From NCBI RefSeq assembly GCF_046630445.1, contig NC_092342.1, forward strand, positions 177,216,501 to 177,280,500: 64,000 bases of DNA, written 5' to 3'. The number at the start of each line of letters is the position of its first letter. Positions within the stretch are counted from its first letter, which is position 1. Position numbers and translations under genes: made by a program. The notes beneath the pieces were generated by a model. That model saw only the letters and a list, made by a program, of their open reading frames with translations. It was not told the DNA's origin and made no database searches. Positions 35,694 through 49,038 of the stretch are shown piece after piece. The stretch is from Rutidosis leptorrhynchoides. Its lineage: Eukaryota; Streptophyta; Magnoliopsida; Asterales; Asteraceae.

Positions 35694-38600
35694 CGTTCTT
35701 ATTGATTAAAAACGTTCCATATTAATTGATTCCGTTGCGAGGTTTTGACCTCTATATGAGACATTTTTTCAAAGACTGCATTCATTTTTAAAACAAACCA
35801 TAACCTTTATTTCATAAATAAAGGTTTAAAAAGCTTTACGTAGATTATCAAATAATGATAATCTAAAATATCCTGTTTACACATGACCATTACATAATGG
35901 TTTACAATACAAATATGTTACATCGAAATCAGTTTCTTGAATGCAGTTTTTACACAATATCATACAAACATGGACTCCAAATCTTGTCCTTATTTTAGTA
36001 TGCAACAGCGGAAGCTCTTAGTATTTACCTGAGAATAAACATGCTTTAAACGTCAACAAAAATGTTGGTGAGTTATAGGTTTAACCTATATATATCAAAT
36101 CGTAACAATAGACTACAAGATTTCATATTTCAATACACATCCCATACATAGAGATAAAAATCATTCATATGGTGAACACCTGGTAACCGACATTAACAAG
36201 ATGCATATATAAGAATATCCCCATCATTCCGGGACACCCTTCGGATATGATATAAATTTCGAAGTACTAAAGCATCCGGTACTTTGGATGGGGTTTGTTA
36301 GGCCCAATAGATCTATCTTTAGGATTCGCGTCAATTAGGATGTCTGTTCCCTAATTCTTAGATTACCAGACTTAATAAAAAGGGGCATATTCGATTTCGA
36401 TAATTCAACCATAGAATGTAGTTTCACGTACTTGTGTCTATTTTGTAAATCATTTATAAAACCTGCATGTATTCTCATCCAAAAAATATTAGATTTTAAA
36501 AGTGGGACTATAACTCACTTTAACAGATTTTTACTTCGTCGGGAAGTAAGGCTTGGCCACTGGTTGATTCACGAACCTATAACAATATATACATATATAT
36601 CAAAGTATGTTCAAAATATATTTACAATACTTTTAATACATTTTGATGTTTTAAGTTTATTAAGTCAGCTATCCTCGTTAGTAACCTACAACTAGTTGTC
36701 CACAGTTAGATGTACAGAAATAAATCGATAAATATTATCTTGAATCAATCCACGACCCAGTGTATACGTATCTCAGTATTGATCACAACTAAAACTATAT
36801 ATATATATATTTTGGAATCAACCTCAACCCTGTATAGCTAACTCCAACATTCACATATAGAGTGTCTATGGTTGTTCCGCAATATATATATAGATGGGTA
36901 TACATGATAGGTCGAAACATTGTATACGTGTCTATGGTATCTCAAGATTATATAATATACAATATAAGTTGATTAGGTTATGGTTGGAATAGATTTATTA
37001 CTAACTTTCACGTAGGTAAAATGAGTAGTTTTTATCAATCTTGTTTTACTCGCCATTTCTTCGTTTCTAATCCGTTTTGAGTGATTCCAGTGGCCACGGT
37101 TTCGTATTGAAGTTAAATTTATGAATCTAAATAGAAAAAGTATAAGTTTATAGTCAGAAATACAAGTTACAAGTCGTTTTTGAAAGAGGTAGTCATTTCC
37201 GTCAAAAGAACGACATCTTGATGACCATTTTGAAAAACATACTTTCACTTTGAGTTTAACAATGATTTTTGGATATAGTTTCATGTTCATAAAAAAAATC
37301 TTTTTTTCCAGAAGTATAGCTTTCAAATCAAAGTTCTTCTTAGTTTTTAATTATCCCAACCAAAACAGCCCCCGGTTTTACTACGACGGCGTATATCCAG
37401 TTTTATGGTGTTTATCGTGTTTTCGAGTTTTAAATCATTAAGTTAGCATATCATATAGATATAGAACATATGTTTAGTTGATTTTAAAAGTCTAGTTAGA
37501 AGGATTAACTTTATTTGCGAACAAGTTTAGAATTAACTAAACTATGTTCTAGTGATTACAAGTTTATAACGTTGAATAAGACAGCTTTTTATGTTTGAAT
37601 CGAATGATGTTATGAATATCATTACTACCTCAAATTCCTTGGATAAACCTACTGGAAATGAGAAAAATGGATCTAGCTTCAAAGGATCCTTGGATGGCTT
37701 GAAAGTTCTTGAAGCAGAATCATTACACGAAAACAATTTCAAGTAAGATTTCCACTCGAAATAAGATTGTTATAGTTATAGAAATTGAATTAAAGTTTGA
37801 ATATGATTATTACCTTGTATTAGAAAGATAACCTACTGTAAGTAACAAAGGTTTCTTGATCTTGGATGATTACTTGGAATGGATTTAGAAAACTTGGAAG
37901 TAAACTTGCAATCTTGGAAGTATTCTTGATTTTATGAAACTAGAACTTTTGGAATTTATGAAGAACACTTAGAACTTGAAGATAGAACTTGAGAGAGATC
38001 AATTAGATGAAGAAAATTGAAGAATGAAAGTGTTTGTAGGTGTTTTTGGTCGTTGGTGTATGGATTAGATATAAAGGATATGTAATTTTGTTTTCATGTA
38101 AATAAGTCATGAATGATTACTCATATTTTTGTAATTTTATGAGATATTTCATGCTAGTTGCCAAATGATGGTTCCCACATGTGTTAGGTGACTCACATGG
38201 GCTGCTAAGAGCTGATCATTGGAGTGTATATACCAATAGTACATACATCTAAAAGCTGTGTATTGTACGAGTACGAATACGGGTGCATACGAGTAGATTT
38301 GTTGATGAAACTGAATGAGGATGTAATTGTAAGCATTTTTGTTAAGTAGAAGTATTTTGATAAGTGTCTTGAAGTCTTTCAAAAGTGTATGAATACATAT
38401 TAAAACACTACATGTATATACATTTTAACTGAGTCGTTAAGTCATCGTTAGTCGTTACATGTAAATGTTGTTTTGAAACCTTTAGGTTAACGATCTTGTT
38501 AAATGTTGTTAACAAAATGTTTATAATATCAAATGATATTTTAAATTATTATATTATCATGATATTATGATGTACGAATATCTCTTAATATGATCTATAT

Positions 38601-39128
38601 ACATTAAATGTCGTTACAACGATAATCGTTACATATATGTCTCGTTTCAAAATCATTAAGTTAGTAGTCTTATTTTTTACATATGTAGTTCATTGTTAAT
38701 ACACTTAATGATATATTTACTTATCATTTAACATAATTAACCAAGTGTATCAATATCTTAATATGATTCATATGTACCTAGTAAGATGTTATAACGATAA
38801 TCGTTATATATATCGTTTTCGAGTTTCTTAATTTAATAGTCTCATTTTTATGTATATAACTCATTGTTAAAATAACTAATGAGATACATACTTATAATAA
38901 AATCATGTTAACTATATATATAACCATATATATGTCATCGTATAGTTTTTACAAGTTTTAACGTTCGTGAATCATCGGTCAACTTGGGTGGTCATTTGTC
39001 TATATGAAACCTATTCCAATTAATCAAGTCTTAATAAGTTTGAATGCTTAACATGTTGGAAACACTTAATCATGTAAATATCAATTTCATTTAATATATA
39101 TAAACATGGAAAAGTTCGGGTCACTACA
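35694..39128 (-). repeat. A2 3' LTR
   Basis: On minus starts TGTAGTGACCCGAAC and ends GGGACATTTCA. It has the conserved box at 36001-36075 and the hairpin at 35737-35752. About 3435 bp; it differs from the 5' LTR mainly by a short TA run. Confidence 0.92.
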
Positions 39129-41034
39129 GTACCTACCCGTTAAATAAATTTTGTCCCGAAATTTTAAGCTGTTGAAAGTGTTGACGAATCTTCTAGAAAT
39201 AGATGCGGGTATTCCTTCTTCATCTGATCTTCATGCTCCCAGGTGAACTCGGGTCTTCGATGAGCATTCCATCAAACCTTAACAATCAGTATCTTGTTTT
39301 GTTTAAGTCTCTTAACCTCACGATCTATTATTTCGACGGGTTCTTCAATGAATTGAAGTTTTTCATTGATTTGGATTTCGTCCAACGGAATAGTGAGATC
39401 TTCTTTAGCAAAACATTTCTTCAAATTTGAGACGTGGAAAGTGTTATGTACAGCCGCGAGTTGTTGAGGTAGCTCCAGTTGGTAGGCTACTGGTCCGACA
39501 CGATCTATAATCTTGAATGGTCCAATGTACCTTAGATTTAGTTTCCCCCGTTTAGCAAATCGAACAACGCCTTTCCAAGGTGAAACCTTAAGCATGACCA
39601 TTTCTCCAATTTCAAACTCTATATCTTTTATTTTACTGTCCGCGTAGCTCTTTTGTCGACTCTGGGCGGTTTTCAATCTTTGTTGAATTTGGATAATTTT
39701 CTCGGTAGTTTCTTGTATTATCTCCGGACCCGTAATCTGTCTATCCCCCACTTCATTTCAACAAATCGGAGACCTGCACTTTCTACCATAAAGTGCCTCA
39801 AACGGCGCCATCTCAATACTAGAATGATAACTGTTGTTGTAGGAAAATTCTGCTAACGGTAGGTGTCGATCCCAACTGTTTCCGAAATCAATAACACATG
39901 CTCGTAGCATGTCTTCAAGCGTTTGTATCGTCCTTTCGCTCTGCCCATCAGTTTGTGGATGATAGGCAGTACTCATATCTAGACGAGTTCCTAATGCTTG
40001 CTGTAATGTCTGCCAGAATCTTGAAATAAATCTGCCATCCCTATCAGAGATAATAGAGATTGGTATTCCATGTCTGGAGATGACTTCCTTCAAATACAGT
40101 CATGCTAACTTATCCATCTTGTCATCTTCTCTTATTGGCAGGAAGTGTGCTGATTTGGTGAGATGATCAACTATTACCCAAATAGTATGAAAACCACTTG
40201 CAGTCCTTGGTAATTTAATGATGAAATCCATGGTAATATTTTCCCATTTCCATTCCGGGATTTCGGGTTGTTGAAGTAGACCTGATGGTTTCTGATGCTC
40301 AGCTTTGACCTTAGAACACGTCAAACATTCTCCTACGTATTTAGCAACATCGGCTTTCATACCCGGCCACCAAAAATGTTTCTTGAGATCCTTGTACATC
40401 TTCCCCGTTCCAGGATGTATTGAGTATCTGGTTTTATGAGCTTCTCTAAGTACCATTTCTCTCATATCTTCAAATTTTGGTACCCAAATCCTTTCAGCCC
40501 TATACCGGGTTCCGTCTTCCTGAATATTAAGATGCTTCTCCAATCCTTTGGGTATTTCATCCTTTAAATTTCCCTCTTTTAAAACTCCTTGTTGCGCCTC
40601 CTTTATTTGAGTAGTAAGGTTATTGTGAATCATTATATTCATAGATTTTACTCGAATGGGTTCTCTGTCCTTCCTGCTCAAGGCGTCGGCTACCACATTT
40701 GCCTTTCCCGGGTGGTAACGAATCTCAAAGTCGTAATCATTCAACAATTCAATCCACCTACGCTACCTCATATTCAGTTGTTTCTGATTAAATATGTGTT
40801 GAAGACTTTTGTGGTCGGTATATATAATACTTTTGACCCCATATAAGTAGTGCCTCCAAGTCTTTAATGCAAAAACAACCGCGCCAAATTCCAAATCATG
40901 CGTCGTATAATTTTATTCGTGAATCTTCAATTGTCTAGACGCATAAGCAATCACCTTCGTTCGTTGCATTAATACACAACCGAGACCTTGCTTCGATGCG
41001 TCACAATAAATCACAAAATCATCATTCCCTTCAG
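39129..41034 (-). pseudogene. A2 pol, C-terminal part (RNase H, INT, chromodomain)
   Basis: Minus-strand continuation of pol after the Copia insertion: RNase H (about 40750-41030), integrase HHCC and DDE core (about 39760-40700), integrase C-terminus and a chromodomain-like tail (about 39180-39330, PEFTWEHEDQMKKEYPHLF). Compared with A1, stops replace Gln or Arg codons near 40913, 40748 and 40097, a Trp codon near 39756 (TGA) and an Arg codon near 39264. It retains the 60 residues that A1 has lost. The first 35 bp or so contain the PPT-like box next to the LTR. Confidence 0.88.
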
Positions 41035-41039
41035 GCAAT
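41035..41039. other. Copia target-site duplication, left (GCAAT)
   Basis: GCAAT is repeated at 49034-49038, on the other side of the Copia element. Removing the element and one copy restores continuity with the A1 sequence around ILSLLEG. Confidence 0.9.
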
Positions 41040-41942
41040 TGAAGGATTTTCTTATGCCCGAGAGACATAATTAATTAATGTGGCTTACATGTTATGACCC
41101 AAGTCGGGTCATACCCAATAACAAGTTATCAACACTTTATGTATTTGTTTTGACGATTGAATCATTAAAACTAATACACGACACTTGGATCTTTGAAATT
41201 GGTTTTCTAAAGTGAAATGCTAGAGATAATTATATGGATAATTATTTATGTAAGTTTAATTATTTTATTAAACTAACACTTGTGACATATCGTTTTATAA
41301 TGGACTTATAAAATTATATGCACATGTATAAAAAATGTTGGAAGTAATATGCATGTTTAAGATAATAATAATAAAAAAAAAAAAAAAGGAAAAAGGGGGC
41401 AAAAGTGGCGGCCTCTTTGGGGGTAACCAAGGAGCCACTTTGCCTTGATACACTCCCTATTTATTATTACTAGTAGCATGCATTTGGTGGTTCCAACACA
41501 CATATACATTCTAGCCTTTCAAACTTGCAATCTTTCTCTCCTCTCTTCCATCCTTTTGGCCGAAACTTGGGGCATCCTCAAAGGGTTTTTGGTTGATTTT
41601 TGCAAGAGTTCTAAGTGTATGAAATCCTAACTAAATTGGTGGTGTTGATATATAGCTTGTGGGTATACAAATCTTGAGGTTTCAAGTTAGAAACTTACTA
41701 TTCTTCATCTTCATCTTCATCTTGCTTCACCTCCATTTTAAGAAAAGGTATAAACCCTAACTAGTTCTATTTACTTTTAGCATATTTTTCAAGACTAGAT
41801 CTTTAATGGAATACACTTCAAAAATGGTTTAAATACACATGCAAATTGAAACAAAATGCTTCCGCTTGGTCCTCCTTTTGGCCGAATTCATATACATACA
41901 TATAAGGTTTATGTGACTTGTTTTCCATGTGGTATTCCATCA
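41040..41942 (+). repeat. Copia 5' LTR
   Basis: Starts TGAAGGATTTTC and ends GGTATTCCATCA. It contains an imperfect hairpin around 41403-41440 (AAAGTGGC...GCCACTTT). Confidence 0.93.
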
Positions 41943-41943
41943 A

Positions 41944-41957
41944 TGGTATCTAGAGCC
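41944..41957 (+). other. Copia primer binding site
   Basis: TGGTATCTAGAGCC, one base after the LTR. It is an iMet-tRNA site with an extra T relative to TGGTATCAGAGCC. Confidence 0.75.
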
Positions 41958-43333
41958 AAAGTCTTGTTAATATGCTTCTTGTTTTTGGCTAGAAAACTCA
42001 TTTGTTTTACAATATACTAACATGCATGAAAGTAGAATGTAAAAATCTTGAGTTTTGGTGGGGTTTTGGTTTTGGCCGAATTTTGAACCCAAAAATGGGT
42101 TTTGGGACTTCAAGTTTGGCCAAGTTTGTTGTTATGTTATTGTTCACAATCGAGCCTAGACCATGTGGTTGTATGTTTGAATGATTTGGTTGTTATTCAT
42201 GATTGTAACATTCATTCATATGGTTTGTATTAATTTGTAATAATTTTGTAATTTTGGTTTGTAATAAGTTGTAAGTAAATCTTGTAATTTTTCATGTAAT
42301 TTATTCTATTTGTTTGTAAAAATAGAATAGGTTGTTATTTCATTTTCTAGAAAAATTGTATTAGGATATAATTTTGTAAAGAGAAAATGAAGAATCAAGA
42401 AGAAGGTTACAAGTTGGAGCTCTTGAAGATTACAAGATTAAGTGGGAGATTTTGCTTAAAATCTCTTACTTTCCTTTACCCTTACCGGTGACATTTGTTT
42501 TTTGGCTAAACAAATGTCCACCAAAATGGCTCCCGATTGTGAACATATTTTGTTATGCATGTTGTGTATGTTTGTATGATTGGTTGCTACAAGATTATCA
42601 CATGTTAACACTTGCATAATACATTATAAGTGGTTATAATAAAACATAACAAAATGACACTAATAATTGGTTATTAGATCTAAATAAAATGGTTTATTTA
42701 AAAGGTAATGAAATGGTTTATAACTAGTAATTGGTTTACTAAAAGGACATGAAAATAGGTTTTTCATAAAACACTACACACCAAATGCATGTTGGTGTAT
42801 AGCATTTTGTTTTCTAAAACTAGAATGTAGAAAACATAAAATCCCTTTAACTAAAACAAGGTAAACAAGTTAAACGCCATCCTTTTGTGGAAACACTTAG
42901 ACATATTAGGAATCTCTTGATGGGATAAAGGTCACCTAACCGTCATGAGTGAACTAATATGAATAAGGTACACTTCGCATACATGTGGGATAAAGGTCAC
43001 CTAACCACTTGTATGTTAAGTCTACATGTTTACACAAGTAGGACGACTTGATTTGGGAATCATGAACTTAGGGTCACCGAAGCATGAGGAACAAATAGGC
43101 GTTGATGGGATTAATATGCCATGCAAAAGGATTGCATGATCCCATAACTTAGAAGTTGCAAAAGGATTGCAATTGTCATTATGACTACCTAGCTAAATCA
43201 AATGACGGGATAAAGGTCACCTAACCGAAATTTGATTTACCGTTGGATTCTAATATTTAATAAAACAAATTAAAAGGGTATTGTTTATTAAATTTAAAAT
43301 CGATACTTAAAAGGACTTTGTTGAATTTTGTAG
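41958..43333 (+). other. Copia 5' leader
   Basis: About 1.4 kb without a credible ORF. GGGATAAAGGTCACCTAACC occurs three times (42922, 42987, 43207), possibly an RNA signal. Confidence 0.7.
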
Positions 43334-46300
43334 ATGGCCGCTAATAGCAACAACAACATGCAAAACGCACCACTTAACATGAACAACCTATCGTTACGAT
43401 CTCTCCTCGAGAAAGACAAACTCAATCATACCAACTTTATGGATTGGTTCCGCAATCTTCGGATTGTCCTCAAATAAGAGGATAAAGCGTATGTACTTGA
43501 GGACCCCATTCCCGATCAACCGGATGAGAATGATGTGGAGGCAATGGCCTCTTACGATAAGTATTGCCATGACTCCCTTCAAGTCTCATGCTTAATGCTT
43601 GGGACTATGATACCCGAACTCCAAAAGGATTTCGAGCATCATAGTGCATACGACATGATAACGCAATTGAAGGAGATGTTCCTCCAACAAGCGCGTGTCG
43701 AGCGTTTCGAAATGGTTCGGGCGCTACATGCTTGTCGTATGGACGATACCCAATCGGTTTCATCTTATGTACTTAAGATGAAAAGCCTTATCGATCGTGC
43801 TAACCACCTTAACCTAAACATATCTAATGAGTTAGCCACTGATCTTATCCTTAACTCCCTATCAAAAAGGTTTGATCAATTTGTAATTAATTACAATATG
43901 AATGGGATGGATAAGAGCATAGGTGAGCTTCACGGTATGCTTAGAACGGCGGAAACTAGCATGGGTAAAAGGGCTTTACCTGTGTTAGCAATTGATCAAG
44001 GTGGGTCAAAAGGTAACACCTCTAAGCCAAAGGTGGCCAAGAGAAAAGGACCCGCCCATCAAGGCAAAGGGAAAGGGAAGATGGTTACCCCAACCATCAA
44101 CAAGGCTAAGAAGCAAAAGGTAGCCGAGAAGGCAAACCCCAAAGAAGACCCATGTTTCAGTTGCGGTGAGATGGGTCATTGGAAACGAAACTGTCCGGTC
44201 TATCTTAAGGAGTTGAAGGACAAGAGGGATGCAGGGCAAACCTCAGGTAATATATATATGGTATATATAGAGCTTAGTATTACTTCTTCTAATACATGGG
44301 TATTAGACACGGGATGTGGAACTCATATTTGCAATTCTTTGCAGGGGTTCAAAAGAAGTGATCATAAGGCGGGAACATCAAGTCTCTATATGGGCAATGG
44401 TGCAAAGGTGCATGTTAAAGCTCAAGGAGATTTTATTTTGAAGTTTCCAAGCGGATTGGAACTTATTTTAGAAAATGTTTTGTATGCTCCGGATTTGTGT
44501 AGAAACATTATTTCTATTTCTCGCTTAAAACAATGTGGTTACGTTGTTAATTTTATTGATGATGATATTCATGTTTCTAAAGACAATGTATTCTATTTCA
44601 AGGCTTCGCCTTCAAATGGAATTTATGAATTGGTTCATGATGACGCATCATCGAGCTCTATATACCATACAAGCACCAAGAAACTCAAAAGGGATTTGAG
44701 TGATTCCTATTTATGGCATTGTCGCCTTGGCCATATAAACAAGAACCGAATGCATACACTTCAAAAGAATGGACTTTTGAAATCAAATGAAATGGATTCG
44801 TTTGATGTATGTGAATCTTGTTTACAAGGCAAGATGACTAAAGCACCTTTCAAAGGGACTTATGAAAGGGCTAAGGATTTATTGGGATTAATACATTCGG
44901 ATGTATGTGGACCCTTTAAACCCATGACTAGGAATGGTGAAAGATACTTTGTTACTTTCATTGATGACTTTAGTCGTTTCGGATATGTCTACTTATTAAG
45001 ACACAAGGACGAAACGTTTGAAGCATTCAAAGAATATCAAAACGAAGTACAAAATCAACTCAATAGGACAATTAAGGTACTTCGTACCGATAGAGGAGGT
45101 GAATACCTAAGCGATGCCTTCCAAGATCATCTTAGGAGTTGTGGGATTATCTCACAACTTACTCCACCCGGAACACCCCAACTTAATGGAGTTTCCGAAA
45201 GGAGGAACCGAACCCTAATGGATATGGTTTGATCTATGATGGCAAGAAGCTCGTTACCTCTATCATTTTGGGGTTATTGTCTAAGCTCCGTGGTTCGTAT
45301 TTTAAATATGGCCCCAACCAAGAAAGTGGAACGAACTCCTCATGAGATGTGGTTTGGAAAACCTCCTTCTCTTTCATACTTGAAAGTATGGGGATGTGAA
45401 GCTTATCCTAAGCGTTATGTAGCGAATAAGCTACATGCTCGATCCACAAAGTGTATCTTCATAGGATATCCCAAAGATGACATGGGATATTACTTCTATG
45501 ATCCATCCGAACAAACGGTATTTGTTGCTCGAAAGGCGGAATTCCTTGAAACCAAGTTCCTTATGGAAGGTGATGGTGAAAGGAAGATAGATCTTGTAGA
45601 GGTACAAGATCAAGCCGATGATACACAATTGGTTAGCACTAGTACTCAACATGAGGATGTTGAAAATGATCAAGTGGATGATCAAAGTACACAAGACGTT
45701 CGAAGATCTAGTAGGATTAGTAATCCTCCTGAGAGATATGGTTTTCTCGTGGATGGTTGCTATACGGTTGATTTGGATGAACCCACAAACTACGAAGATG
45801 CTTTATCAAGGATTGATAAAGATAAATGGCAGGAAGCCATGAACGCCGAGATGCAATCCATGTATGAAAATCAAGTTTGGGAACTTGTTGTGCAACCTCC
45901 TAGCTCCAAGCTAGTTGATTGCAAATGGCTTTTCAAGAAGAAAACCGACATACATGGAAACTTGGATACATACAAAGCTAGACTTGTAGCAAAAGGTTTC
46001 ACTCAAACTCAAGGGGTTGATTATGATGAAACTTTCTCGCCAGTGGCGATGCTAAAGTCTATTAGGATATTATTTGCCATTGTTGCTCACTATGACTATG
46101 AAATATGCCAAATGGATGTCAAAACCGCTTTCCTAAATGGATATCTTGAGGAAGATGTCTATATGGTACAGCCCGAAGGTTTTGTTGATCCGAAAAATCC
46201 TAAAAAGGTATGCAAGTTAAAGAAATCAATCTACGGATTGAAACAAGCATCTAGAATGTGGAATCATCATTTTAATGAAGAGGCAACGAAATTTGGCTTC

Positions 46301-47362
46301 ATTAAGAATGGTGATGAAGCTTGTGTATACAAAAAGGCTAGTGGGAGCTCTATAATGTTCCTTGTGCTATATGTGGATGATATATTATTATTTGAGAATG
46401 ATATTACCACAATGCAAGAAGTCAAAATTTGGCTAAAGAGTTGCTTCTCCATTAAGGATCTTGGAGAAGCACAATACATATTGGGGATAGGGATCTATAG
46501 GAATAGATCCAAGAGATTGATAGGTTTAAGTCAAAGTACATACATTGATAAAATCTTGAAAAGGTTCAAGATGGAAAACTCTAAGAAAGGTTTGGTACCT
46601 ATTCAAAGAGGAACCATTCTCAGTTCATCTCAGTGTCCTACCACGAAAGATGAACAAGAGAGAATGAAGAAAGTCCCATATGCATCCGCTATTGGGTCTA
46701 TCATGTATGCAATGATATGTACTAGACCGGATGTGTCATGCGCTCTAAGCTTGACAAGTAGATACCAGAACAACCCAGGAAACAGTCATTGGATTGCTGT
46801 TAAAAGTATATTGAAATACCTTAGAAGGACTAAGGATATGTTTCTAATATATGGGTCTGGTGAGGAAGAACTCGCTGTAAAAGGTTACGTGGACGCGAGT
46901 TTCCAAACTGATCGAGATGACTCTCGATCACAATCCGGTTATGTCTTCATGTTAAATGGTGGTGCAGTCTCTTGGAAGAGCTCAAAACAGGAAGTTGTTG
47001 TGTTATCCACTACAGAGTCGGAGTACATTGCCGCCTCACTGGCAGCTCAGGAAGCTGCATGGATGAAGAAATTCATCGACGACTTAGGAGTGGTCCCTTC
47101 CATTCAGGACCCTCTTGAGATCTTTTGTGACAACGAGGGTGCGATTGCTCAAATCAAGGAACCTCGTGCTCATCAAAAGACTCGTCACATTGAGCGGAGA
47201 TTCAACTACATTAGGGATGAGGTTGAAAAAGGAAAGATATGTATTCATAAAGTTCACACAGATCAAAATGTTGCGGATCCACTCACGAAGCTTTTACATG
47301 GGCCAAAACATGAGGGACATGTTTGTGCATTAGGGCTTCGATATTCTAGTGATTGGAATTGA
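43334..47362 (+). pseudogene. Copia gag-pol polyprotein with two in-frame stops
   Basis: One frame of 1343 codons from ATG at 43334. In order: UBN2-type gag, zinc knuckle CFSCGEMGHWKRNC (about residue 273), protease with DTGCG (about 325), GAG-pre-integrase HCRLGH (about 460), integrase core (SDVCGPF, RTDRGGEY, NGVSERRNRTL; about 520-620), RT with YVDDILL (about 1012) and RNase H (GYVDASF about 1183, STTESEY, FCDNEGAI). TAA at 43475 replaces a Gln codon and TGA at 45230 an Arg codon; both are C to T. Everything else looks intact, so the element was active recently but is now defective. It resembles the Tork side of Copia, a low-confidence placement. Confidence 0.94.
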
Positions 47363-48133
47363 TCTATTTTAAGTATTGTAACGGAACGAATTAGTTCAAA
47401 CTCATCAATATAATTATGGTATTAATTTAATTATGAGTCATGTTCCAATTTTGCATATTTTATCCATGAATAAACTATTATTCTAAATTCCGTAGTTGAT
47501 CACATTTGTGGGAGCAAGTGTGAAGTCTAAACTATTATGAACTTGGATTGGTTAACATTCAAATGGTGAATGTGGGGCAAGGTTGCAACCAAGTTTCATA
47601 GATATTTGTGGGACACAAATATTGGAAGACCCGCTCTCAAGATTTACTATATGGAGCCTTTGTGGTTGATCACATGTAATCTTGAGTAAAGGAGAATATC
47701 ATTATATCCTCTGACCTGAGACACATATTGGGTTCGGATATTCACCGAATATTGTGCCTTGATTCTTTCCTTCGCTATTCTGAAATATGGTAGTACATAA
47801 GGGAGACTTCAGGTATGGTACTAAGTGTGGTGTCTAGGACGTATGTAGTCAAGATGGAATTTGTCCCTCTTATTCGTTGAGAGTCGGATGTCTAAGGCCT
47901 GATAAAGTTAAATCTATAAGAGAGTGATCATTCTATGTCTCTTGGATTTGACATGACATCTAGGACAAAAGGATATATTGAAAGATTCACCTAATCATAT
48001 TCGAGATGGGAACTCGAAAGGGATGATGTTATTGAATGGCACTAAGTCATAACATGTTGGGGGTGATGGACGGTAGTTAGGTGGTATCTGTCACTTACAT
48101 TAATTCCTTATGTTTCTCGTGCAAGTGGGAGAT
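47363..48133 (+). other. Copia 3' untranslated region and PPT
   Basis: No ORF. It ends in the purine tract GCAAGTGGGAGAT (48121-48133) directly before the 3' LTR. Confidence 0.8.
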
Positions 48134-49033
48134 TGAAGGATTTTCTTATGCCCGAGAGACATAATTAATTAATGTGGCTTACATGTTATGACCCAAGTCG
48201 GGTCATACCCAATAACAAGTTATCAACACTTTATGTATTTGTTTTGAAGATTGGATCATTAAAACTAATACACGACACTTGGATCTTTGAAATTGGTTTT
48301 CTAAAGTGAAATGCTAGAGATAATTATATGGATAATTATTTATGTAAGTTTAATTATTTTATTAAACTAACACTTGTGACATATCATTTTATAATGGGCT
48401 TATAAAATTATATGCACATGTATAAAAAATGTTGGAAGTAATATGCATGTTTAAGATAATAATAATAAAAAAAAAAAAAGGAAAAAGGGGGCAAAAGTGG
48501 TGGCCTCTTTGGGGTAACCAAGGAGCCACTTTGCCTTGATACACTCCCTATTTATTATTACTAGTAGCATGCATTTGGTGGTTCCAACACACATATACAT
48601 TCTAGCCTTTCAAACTTGCAATCTTTCTCTCCTCTCTTCCATCCTTTTGGCCGAAACTTGGGGCATCCTCAAAGGGTTTTTGGTTGATTTTTGCAAGAGT
48701 TCTAAGTGTATGAAATCCTAACTAAATTGGTGGTGTTGATATATAGCTTGTGGGTATACAAATCTTGAGGTTTCAAGTTAGAAACTTGCTATTCTTCATC
48801 TTCATCTTCATCTTGCTTCACCTCCATTTTAAGAAAAGGTATAAACCCTAACTAGTTCTATTTACTTTTAGCATATTTTTCAAGACTAGATCTTTAATGG
48901 AATACACTTAAAAAATGGTTTAAATACACATGCAAATTGAAACAAAATGCTTCCGCTTGGTCCTCCTTTTGGCCGAATTCATATACATACATATAAGGTT
49001 TATGTGACTTGTTTTCCATGTGGTATTCCATCA
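48134..49033 (+). repeat. Copia 3' LTR
   Basis: Same as 41040-41942 with a few substitutions and a shorter A run. It carries the same 61-codon chance ORF as the 5' LTR. Confidence 0.93.
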
Positions 49034-49038
49034 GCAAT

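Larger units (their letters stand above)
41040..49033 (+). mobile_element. Full-length Ty1/Copia element (7.99 kb) nested in A2
   Basis: LTRs of 903 and 900 bp, GCAAT target duplication, PBS, a single-frame gag-pol with two in-frame stops and a PPT. The order GAG-PR-INT-RT-RH identifies Ty1/Copia. The LTRs differ by roughly eight substitutions by eye plus poly-A length, so it is older than the Athila-like insertion. Confidence 0.95.
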
